A stretch of DNA of 64,000 nucleotides from Halopseudomonas xinjiangensis (lineage in GTDB: Bacteria; Pseudomonadota; Gammaproteobacteria; Pseudomonadales; Pseudomonadaceae). The position numbers and the translations under genes were made by a program. The notes beneath the pieces are model-generated. The model did no database searches. It worked only from the letters and a program-made list of their open reading frames with translations, and had not been told where the DNA came from. The stretch lies in the NCBI GenBank assembly GCA_011050525.1, contig DRFO01000021.1, positions 1 to 64,000 of the forward strand, read 5' to 3'. Below are positions 58,003-64,000 of the stretch, piece by piece (position 1 is the first letter of the stretch; the number at the start of each line of letters is the position of its first letter).

Positions 58003-61000
58003 TTGCCGCGATGATCCGGTGGTCGGTGGCCAACCGTTTCCTGGTTCTGCTCGCCACTCTGTTTGCCGTGGCATGGGGTGTTTGGTCAGTTCAGAACACG
58101 GCTGTTGATGCGCTACCGGACCTCTCCGACGTGCAGGTTATTATCCGCACGCCCTATGCCGGCCAGGCGCCGCAGATCGTTGAGAATCAGGTCACTTACC
58201 CGCTGACGACCACCATGCTGTCGGTGCCGGGGGCGAAGACGGTGCGCGGTTATTCATTCTTTGGTGACAGCTACGTCTACGTATTGTTTGAAGACGGTAC
58301 CGATCTGTACTGGGCACGCTCGCGGGTGCTGGAATATTTGAGTCAGGTGCAAAGCCGGCTGCCGGCCGGGGTTGCCCCAGCGCTGGGCCCGGATGCCACG
58401 GGGGTGGGCTGGATCTTTCAGTACGCCCTGGTGGATCGCACTGGGGCACATGATCTTTCTCAACTGCGTTCATTGCAGGATTGGTTCCTGCGTTATGAGC
58501 TGAAAACGCTGCCCAACGTAGCCGAGGTGGCACCGATTGGCGGGATGGTCAAACAATACCAGGTGGTGCTTGATCCGGTGCGCATGGCTAGTCGCAAGGT
58601 AACCCAGCAGCAGGTCGCCCAGGCTATTGATGAGGCCAACCGCGAGACTGGCGGTAGCGTGCTGGAACTGGGAGAGAGCGAGTTCATGGTACGCGCCTCC
58701 GGCTATCTGGAATCGCTGGATGATTTTCGGGCCATTCCATTGCGCCTGGAGGGCGGTGGCGTGCCGGTGACCCTGGGCGACGTGGCGCATATCCAGTTGG
58801 GCCCGGAGATGCGCCGCGGCATTGCCGAGCTCAATGGCGAAGGTGAAGTGGTTGGCGGCGTGGTGATTTTACGCAGCGGCAAAAATGCCCGCGAGACCAT
58901 CACGGCGGTGCAGGACAAATTGCAGGAGCTGAAGAAGAGCCTGCCGGAAGGGGTGGAAATCGTTACCACCTACGACCGCAGCACGCTGATCGATAGCGCG
59001 GTGAAGAATCTCAGTCACAAGCTAGTCGAGGAGTTCATTGTCGTCGCGTTAGTTTGCCTGGTTTTCCTTTGGCATCTTCGCTCATCGTTGGTAGCGATTG
59101 TTTCGCTGCCGGTGGGCATTCTGATCGCTTTTATCATCATGCAGCGCCAGGGAGTGAACGCCAACATCATGTCGTTGGGCGGGATCGCCATCGCCATCGG
59201 TGCGATGGTCGATGCGGCAATCGTGATGATTGAGAACGCACACAAGCACATCGAAGCCTGGCATAAAAAGCACCCAGACAAAGTGCTTAAGGGCGAAGCG
59301 CACTGGAAGGTTATAACCGATGCGGCAGTCGAGGTGGGTCCGGCATTGTTCTTCAGTCTGCTGATCATCACCTTGTCGTTCATTCCGGTCTTTACCCTGG
59401 AGGCTCAGGAGGGGCGGCTGTTCGGCCCGCTGGCCTTCACCAAAACCTATGCCATGGCGGCGGCGGCGGGTCTGTCCGTGACCTTAGTGCCGGTATTAAT
59501 GGGCTACTGGATCCGCGGCAAAATTCCTGATGAGCATCGCAATCCAATCAACCGGGGACTGATCTGGATCTACCAGCCGGCCATTGAGGCGGTGCTGCGC
59601 TGGCCGAAGACCACGCTGCTGGTGGCGCTGCTGGTATTTCTCACCGTTCTTTGGCCGGTCTCCCGCCTCGGCGGTGAGTTTTTGCCGCCACTCGACGAGG
59701 GTGACTTGCTTTACATGCCAACAGCGCTACCGGGCCTTTCTGCTCAGAAGGCCTCGGAGCTGTTGCAACAGACTGACCGGATGATCAAGTCCGTGCCGGA
59801 GGTCGAGCGAGTATTCGGCAAGGCCGGCCGCGCTGATACCGCGACAGACCCAGCGCCGTTAACCATGTTCGAGACCACTATCCAGTTCAAACCGAAAGAT
59901 CAGTGGCGACCGGGCATGACGCCGGAAAAACTGGTGAAGGAGCTGGATCAGGCCGTGCAGGTGCCGGGGCTGGCCAATCTCTGGATACCACCGATCCGCA
60001 ACCGCATCGATATGCTGGCTACCGGCATCAAAAGTCCCATAGGCGTCAAGGTATACGGCACGGATCTGGTGCAGATCGACAAGGTCACCCAAGCCGTAGA
60101 GCGGATCGCCAAGACTGTCCCTGGGGTAAGTTCCGCAGTCGCCGAACGCCTCACGGGCGGGCGTTATATTGACGTGGACATTGATCGCAGCGCTGCGGCG
60201 CGCTACGGGCTGAACATCGCCGACGTCCAGTCTATTGTGGCCGGCGCGGTCGGCGGGGCGAACATCGGCGAAACCGTAGAAGGTCTGGCGCGCTACCCGA
60301 TCAGTCTGCGTTATCCGCGCGAGTGGCGTGACTCGTTGGGCGATCTGCGCAACCTGCCGATCTATACCCCGCAGGGCAGCCAGATCACTCTGGGCACCGT
60401 GGCGCAGATCAAGGTCACCGATGGCCCGCCGATGTTGAAAAGCGAAAACGCGCGCCTGACGGGCTGGGTGTATGTCGACGTTCGTGACCGGGACATGGCC
60501 TCAGTGGTAAAGGATCTTCGCGCCAAGATCAACGATGAAGTGGAGCTTGAGTCGGGCATGAGCATTCGTTACTCAGGCCAGTTTGAATTTATGGAACGGG
60601 CCAACGCGAAGCTCAAGCTGGTGGTGCCTGCTACGTTAGTCATCATATTCGTGCTGCTTTATCTGATCTTCAACCGTTTTAGCGAAGCCTTATTGATCAT
60701 GGCGACCCTGCCGTTCGCCCTGACAGGCGGCGTCTGGTTTCTGTATTTGCTCGATTACAACCTGTCCGTGGCCACGGGCGTCGGCTTCATCGCCCTGGCT
60801 GGAGTATCTGCTGAATTCGGCGTGATCATGTTGTTGTATCTGACCAACGCCTGGGCCGAGCGCACTAAGGCAGGTCAGTCCGACGAGCAAGCGCTGCTTG
60901 GAGCGATTCGCGAAGGCGCTGTGCAGCGCGTTCGACCCAAGGCAATGACCGTGGCGGTAATTATCGCCGGTTTGCTACCTATACTTCTGGGTAGCGGAAC

Positions 61001-61154
61001 CGGTAGCGAAATCATGAGCCGCATTGCTGCGCCTATGGTCGGTGGAATGATCACCGCGCCTTTGCTTTCCCTGTTCGTCCTCCCGGCGGCTTATCTGTTG
61101 ATGAGACGCCGATCTACCCACCCAACCCGACCACAATCTGGAGAAACACCATGA
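57999..61154 (+). CDS. cusA: Cu/Ag efflux RND pump CusA
   Basis: 1051 aa, heavy-metal RND (HME) family. Twelve membrane helices with a large periplasmic domain. The N-terminal [32 protein letters not shown] matches CusA/CzcA. The methionine ligands of the Cu(I)/Ag(I) site are seen in [21 protein letters not shown] and [14 protein letters not shown]. Proton relay residues lie in the membrane segment [24 protein letters not shown]. Exports Cu(I)/Ag(I) from periplasm or cytoplasm out through CusC. ATGA overlaps with cusB and cusF. Confidence 0.97.
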   Translation: MIAAMIRWSVANRFLVLLATLFAVAWGVWSVQNTAVDALPDLSDVQVIIRTPYAGQAPQIVENQVTYPLTTTMLSVPGAKTVRGYSFFGDSYVYVLFEDGTDLYWARSRVLEYLSQVQSRLPAGVAPALGPDATGVGWIFQYALVDRTGAHDLSQLRSLQDWFLRYELKTLPNVAEVAPIGGMVKQYQVVLDPVRMASRKVTQQQVAQAIDEANRETGGSVLELGESEFMVRASGYLESLDDFRAIPLRLEGGGVPVTLGDVAHIQLGPEMRRGIAELNGEGEVVGGVVILRSGKNARETITAVQDKLQELKKSLPEGVEIVTTYDRSTLIDSAVKNLSHKLVEEFIVVALVCLVFLWHLRSSLVAIVSLPVGILIAFIIMQRQGVNANIMSLGGIAIAIGAMVDAAIVMIENAHKHIEAWHKKHPDKVLKGEAHWKVITDAAVEVGPALFFSLLIITLSFIPVFTLEAQEGRLFGPLAFTKTYAMAAAAGLSVTLVPVLMGYWIRGKIPDEHRNPINRGLIWIYQPAIEAVLRWPKTTLLVALLVFLTVLWPVSRLGGEFLPPLDEGDLLYMPTALPGLSAQKASELLQQTDRMIKSVPEVERVFGKAGRADTATDPAPLTMFETTIQFKPKDQWRPGMTPEKLVKELDQAVQVPGLANLWIPPIRNRIDMLATGIKSPIGVKVYGTDLVQIDKVTQAVERIAKTVPGVSSAVAERLTGGRYIDVDIDRSAAARYGLNIADVQSIVAGAVGGANIGETVEGLARYPISLRYPREWRDSLGDLRNLPIYTPQGSQITLGTVAQIKVTDGPPMLKSENARLTGWVYVDVRDRDMASVVKDLRAKINDEVELESGMSIRYSGQFEFMERANAKLKLVVPATLVIIFVLLYLIFNRFSEALLIMATLPFALTGGVWFLYLLDYNLSVATGVGFIALAGVSAEFGVIMLLYLTNAWAERTKAGQSDEQALLGAIREGAVQRVRPKAMTVAVIIAGLLPILLGSGTGSEIMSRIAAPMVGGMITAPLLSLFVLPAAYLLMRRRSTHPTRPQSGETP

Positions 61155-61507
61155 GAACCAAACTTGCACTGATGATAACCCTGGCGATGTCTCCTGCCGT
61201 CTTTGCTGACGACAAGAAAGCGATGGAGCAGGCCCAGAATATGCCGATGGGTAACATGCAGATGGACCAGAGCGAGGCCGCAGCCGAGACCGCAAAGGCT
61301 ACTGGCACCGTGCGCAAGATAAATAGGGAAAAAGGAACGGTCACTATCGCACACGGCCCAGTGCCCGAACTCGAGTGGCCGGCCATGACGATGGGGTTCA
61401 AGGCTACCCCTGAGCAGCTTGAGAAACTCAACGAAGGCGATGAGATCGGGTTCGAGTTCACGTCCAAAGGCATGGACTCGTCTATTACCTCTATCGAAAA
61501 GCAATAA
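61151..61507 (+). CDS. cusF: Periplasmic Cu/Ag chaperone CusF
   Basis: 118 aa. Signal peptide to about residue 19 (AVFADDKK), a Met-rich linker ([10 protein letters not shown]), then the OB-fold CusF domain from about 50. The metal ligands are all present in [18 protein letters not shown]: one His, two Met, and the Trp that caps Cu(I) by a cation-pi contact. It hands Cu(I)/Ag(I) to CusB. Last gene of the ATGA-linked cusCBAF set; a hairpin follows. Confidence 0.95.
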   Translation: MRTKLALMITLAMSPAVFADDKKAMEQAQNMPMGNMQMDQSEAAAETAKATGTVRKINREKGTVTIAHGPVPELEWPAMTMGFKATPEQLEKLNEGDEIGFEFTSKGMDSSITSIEKQ

Positions 61508-61516
61508 CTGAGTGAC

Positions 61517-61545
61517 CATGGTTGCCGCCTCGTGCGGCAGCCATG
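61517..61545 (+). terminator. Hairpin after cusF
   Basis: CATGGTTGCCGC pairs with GCGGCAGCCATG (one G-T pair) around a 5-base loop, nine bases after the cusF stop codon. No long T run; it may stabilise the mRNA end or terminate weakly. Confidence 0.6.
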
Positions 61546-61584
61546 AAGCTCCCGCCAGAGGGCTGAGCAAGCAATGGGGGATAA

Positions 61585-61701
61585 GTGACCGAGTTTTTCC
61601 TTAGCGCTATGTTGGCCGCCAGCACCATAATGCTATCCAGTGTGGTTGTGTTAACGAATTCGCTGCGGCTACGTCGCTTCAACCCGACAACCAATACCTA
61701 G
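61585..61701 (+). pseudogene. 3' remnant of a copper P-type ATPase (CopA-like)
   Basis: A 38-codon frame starting at GTG 61585 reads VTEFFLSAMLAASTIMLSSV then VVLTNSLRLRRFNPTTNT and stops at 61701. The pattern MLAAsxxMLSSVxVxxNSLRLRR is the last membrane helix and C-terminus of P1B copper ATPases. Stop codons lie just upstream in the same frame, and none of the phosphorylation or metal motifs is present, so this is the tail of a deleted gene between cusF and the sensor kinase. A tiny real gene is the less likely alternative. Confidence 0.7.
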
Positions 61702-61720
61702 CAGGATAAAGAGGTAAACA

Positions 61721-63097
61721 ATGGCTAGGCTATCTTTGCGCAGTAGGATGGCGCTTCTGTTTATGCTGGTGGTCACTGCCGTGTTGGGCATGGCTGCGGT
61801 CAGCTTCGACTATTTCTGTCGTCTTCATTTTGAGCACAAGGATGCGCAAATTCTGGACGCCAAAACCTCTGTCCTCGAATCGATCCTCCGGCGTGGAAAT
61901 GACCTGAATGCCGACGTGGTGTCGGAGATAAATGGGCTCATCGACACCTCGTTTGGTTTTGCTGCTGCGATAGTAGTGGGCGAGAGGGTTGTCTACTCTC
62001 ATCACAACCCGTCCCAACAACTCGTATCCCTCATTAACAACGCCCAGAGTGACCGCTGGGTAATCGAGGTCGGGCCCAACCGATATAGTGGGCTGACGAC
62101 GACTTTGGAAGGATGGCCAAGCGGTGAGGATGGGGTCATTCACCTGGCACTGGATGTCACACACCGCACCCACTTTTTTGAAATGATCAGGGAGTGGTTT
62201 ATCTATACGCTCATCGTGAGCGCCTTTCTCAGCGGCGCGCTAGGCTTTATCTTTATTCGAAAAGGCCTGAAACCGATAAAAAAACTGTCCAAAGCCTCCT
62301 CAACCATTACCGCAAATTGCCTGGATACACGGATTTCTAACGAGTCAGTTCCAAGCGAGCTTCATGAGCTTGTAGATAATTTCAACGCTATGCTTGAGCG
62401 ACTGGATCAGTCCTTTTTGAGGCTGTCTGGATTCTCGGCTGACATCGCCCATGAGCTCCGAACACCGTTGAACAGCATGCTGACACAAACTGAAGTCGCT
62501 CTCATGAAGGATCGGGACAGCACGGACTATAAGGACATCCTCTTTTCCACTCTGGAAGAGCTGAGACGCATGGCGCGGATGGTGGACGATATGCTTTTTC
62601 TGGCGAAAGCAGACAATGGCATGATCGCACCAGATTTCGAAACCCACGATCTGACAAAAGTGGCAGCGAGCGTTGTTGAGTTCTACGAATATGCAGCGGA
62701 GGAGAAGGGAATAGATTTTGTGCTGAGATGTAATGCCGATCATACGTGGGTAAAAGGAGACAATTCCATGTTGCGTCGCGCGATCTCGAACATTGTGTCC
62801 AACGCCATGCGTTATGGCGATCCGGAAAGCAGCATTGCCATAGATATAGCCAAAACAGGCCAGCAGGTCTCTTTGCAAATAACGAACCGTGGAATAACGA
62901 TTCCGCCTGAGCACTTGGATAAACTGTTCGAGCGTTTTCATCGCGTCGATAGTGCAAGAAGGGAAGGCAGTACGTTGAATGCGGGACTAGGAATGGCAAT
63001 CACGCGATCAATAATAGAGGCTCACAATGGCCTGATAGGTTGCCGCTCAATGGATGGCTACACGACATTCGAGATCAAGCTTCCCGCCAGCATTTGA
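61721..63097 (+). CDS. cusS: Heavy-metal sensor histidine kinase (CusS/CopS-like)
   Basis: 458 aa. Two membrane helices (about 8-30 and 159-180) enclose a periplasmic sensor domain of about 128 residues with few Met/His clusters. HAMP (about 180-232), phospho-accepting His244 in DIAHELRTPLNSML, N box NIVSNAMRYGDP, and G2 loop AGLGMAITRSIIEAH. AAAGAGG lies upstream of the ATG. It likely senses periplasmic Cu/Ag and phosphorylates the convergent regulator. Its base composition looks clearly lower in GC than cusCBAF, hinting at a separate origin. Confidence 0.9.
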   Translation: MARLSLRSRMALLFMLVVTAVLGMAAVSFDYFCRLHFEHKDAQILDAKTSVLESILRRGNDLNADVVSEINGLIDTSFGFAAAIVVGERVVYSHHNPSQQLVSLINNAQSDRWVIEVGPNRYSGLTTTLEGWPSGEDGVIHLALDVTHRTHFFEMIREWFIYTLIVSAFLSGALGFIFIRKGLKPIKKLSKASSTITANCLDTRISNESVPSELHELVDNFNAMLERLDQSFLRLSGFSADIAHELRTPLNSMLTQTEVALMKDRDSTDYKDILFSTLEELRRMARMVDDMLFLAKADNGMIAPDFETHDLTKVAASVVEFYEYAAEEKGIDFVLRCNADHTWVKGDNSMLRRAISNIVSNAMRYGDPESSIAIDIAKTGQQVSLQITNRGITIPPEHLDKLFERFHRVDSARREGSTLNAGLGMAITRSIIEAHNGLIGCRSMDGYTTFEIKLPASI

Positions 63098-63101
63098 AAC
63101 A

Positions 63102-63782
63102 CTAATGGCCAGGACCGTCGAGAAAATATCCCATCCCTCGTGCGGTATGAATCAGCTTGAATGGGAATTCATCGTCGATCTTTGCCCGTAACCGCCTTAT
63201 GGCTACTTCGATGATATTGGTGTCGCTATCAAAATTCATATCCCATACCTGGGAGGCGATGAGCGATTTGGACAGTACCTCGCCACGCCTGCGCAGAAGC
63301 AATTCCAGCAACATGAATTCCTTTGCGGTAAGATCGATTCTTTTGCCTGAGCGCTCAGCCCTGCGTTTGAGAAGGTCCACTTCCAGATCTTCGATCTTCA
63401 TCGTGGTCTGCACGGTAACGCCACTGGCACGTCGCAAAAGTGATCTGACACGGGCAAGCAATTCCGAATAAGCGAACGGTTTTATCAGGTAATCATCCGC
63501 CCCGAGCTCCAGCCCCCTGACCCTGTCTTCAACCTGATCCCGCGCAGTCAGGAACAAAGCTGGCACTTCGATACCTGCATCTCGCACCTTTTCAAGCACC
63601 TGCCAACCGTCAAGCCCGGGCATCATCACGTCCAGGATCAATAAATCGTATTGTTCATGAAGAACTTGATGGACGGCATCCAGGCCATCGCCAACCAGAT
63701 CAACAACAAAGCCTGCTTCGCTTAACCCCTGACGAAGATAAACGCCTGTTTTCGGCTCATCCTCTGCGACCAAGATCTTCAT
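63102..63782 (-). CDS. cusR: OmpR/PhoB-type response regulator (CusR/CopR-like)
   Basis: 226 aa. Receiver domain with the phospho-accepting Asp51 in [14 protein letters not shown], acidic pocket EDEP at 7-10, and Lys in [15 protein letters not shown]; winged-helix DNA-binding domain from about 125 ([55 protein letters not shown] in pieces), the heavy-metal regulator type. It is convergent with the kinase, four bases apart, rather than in one operon. A CopR-like box lies 60 bases upstream of its ATG. Confidence 0.93.
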   Translation of the reverse strand: MKILVAEDEPKTGVYLRQGLSEAGFVVDLVGDGLDAVHQVLHEQYDLLILDVMMPGLDGWQVLEKVRDAGIEVPALFLTARDQVEDRVRGLELGADDYLIKPFAYSELLARVRSLLRRASGVTVQTTMKIEDLEVDLLKRRAERSGKRIDLTAKEFMLLELLLRRRGEVLSKSLIASQVWDMNFDSDTNIIEVAIRRLRAKIDDEFPFKLIHTARGMGYFLDGPGH

Positions 63783-63841
63783 ACCAAAGCCCCTTTGTAT
63801 TGAGCTTCATTGTGCCGCTCGCGTTACCTCCTTGCCACAAC

Positions 63842-63857
63842 CTGACGAAAAAGTAAT
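63842..63857 (+). promoter_or_regulatory. Putative CopR/CusR binding box upstream of the regulator gene
   Basis: CTGACGAAAAAGTAAT matches, with one difference, the P. aeruginosa CopR motif as I recall it (CTGACA-n5-GTAAT). It lies between the regulator start at 63782 and the hairpin at 63919, where autoregulation is expected. I found no similar box just upstream of cusC or of 54804. Confidence 0.5.
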
Positions 63858-63918
63858 AAAGCTGCGAGGCGTTTATCGGATCGTTTCGGTTACCACCCGC
63901 AAGCATTTCGGGAGTCCG

Positions 63919-63947
63919 GCACGCTCGGAAAAGATCCCGAGCGTGCC
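63919..63947 (-). terminator. Perfect 11-bp hairpin downstream of the Cys-rich protein gene
   Basis: GGCACGCTCGG (63919-63929) pairs with CCGAGCGTGCC (63937-63947) around a 7-base loop. It starts just past the stop codon at 63956 on the minus strand, before the regulator gene. Confidence 0.6.
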
Positions 63948-63955
63948 GCACGTCT

Positions 63956-64000
63956 TTATGCCGCCATACGCTCGCACTCATCAGCGCAAGCCAGGCAAGC
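63956..64000 (-). CDS. C-terminal 14 codons of a Cys-rich four-helix-bundle copper-storage-like protein (cut by the window edge)
   Basis: Minus-strand reading into the window gives ACLACADECERMAA and a TAA stop at 63958-63956. The C-x2-C-x3-C spacing with a final ERMAA is the end of the Csp/DUF326 family, whose members bind many Cu(I) ions inside a four-helix bundle lined with cysteines. Only this tail is visible, so the assignment rests on the Cys pattern and on the copper neighbourhood. Confidence 0.6.
   Translation of the reverse strand, partial: ACLACADECERMAA

Noticed and set aside
63783-63815. Possible leader peptide ([10 protein letters not shown]...) just upstream of the response regulator
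   Set aside because: The strong AAGGAGG is 16 bases from its ATG, too far, and the regulator has its own GGGG site; nothing suggests attenuation.

Overview
The window is a gammaproteobacterial chromosome segment of the Pseudomonas/Halopseudomonas type. Protein sequences look pseudomonad throughout, and the gene order proA-nadD-rsfS-rlmH-mrdA-rodA-mltB-rlpA-dacA-ybeD-lipB-lipA ... holA-lptE-leuS ... lnt-corC-ybeY-phoH-miaB ... hemL-thiE-thiD is, from memory, the same block as in Pseudomonas aeruginosa. GC content is high, and genes are packed with many 4-base ATGA overlaps. No rRNA, tRNA or CRISPR array was seen.

Layout. 1-230: one end of an IS3-family insertion sequence. 277-8367: inorganic pyrophosphatase, a GNAT acetyltransferase, a PPi-type phosphofructokinase (unusual for a pseudomonad), mpl, ubiX, a MaoC hydratase, a LON-domain protein, a DedA membrane protein and a 3-methyladenine glycosylase. 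8451-19381: the cell-wall elongation and lipoate cluster. 19439-27383: a second MltB-type transglycosylase, then a block that looks accessory: a membrane-anchored sialidase-fold protein coupled to a membrane protein, a SulP transporter with a universal stress protein, and a GMC flavoprotein with a cysteine cluster and a small signal-peptide partner. 27573-41991: housekeeping operons on the minus strand (LPS assembly, LeuRS, lipoprotein acylation, ribosome and tRNA maturation, heme and thiamine). 42129-54704: single genes and pairs including an AidB-like flavoprotein with a TetR regulator, Lrp/AsnC, a FieF-like metal exporter, HrpB, RsmC, a Mn exporter (TMEM165/GDT1 family) behind a yybP-ykoY riboswitch, a BON lipoprotein and ChrA.

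54804-64000: a copper/silver island. A His/Met/Cys-rich periplasmic protein leads into cusC-cusB-cusA-cusF, each overlapping the next by ATGA. Then come the 3' remnant of a copper P-type ATPase, a heavy-metal sensor kinase, and its likely response regulator in convergent orientation. A CopR-like box lies upstream of the regulator, and the last codons of a Cys-rich four-helix copper-storage-like protein sit at the window edge. Together these would export periplasmic Cu(I)/Ag(I) through CusCBA, with CusF as chaperone and a two-component system for sensing.

Nothing here is clearly a wholly new system. The best candidates for unexplored biology are the GMC flavoprotein with its small partner, the sialidase-fold/membrane-protein pair, and the rearranged copper locus. 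All functional calls come from reading motifs by eye; no database search was run.
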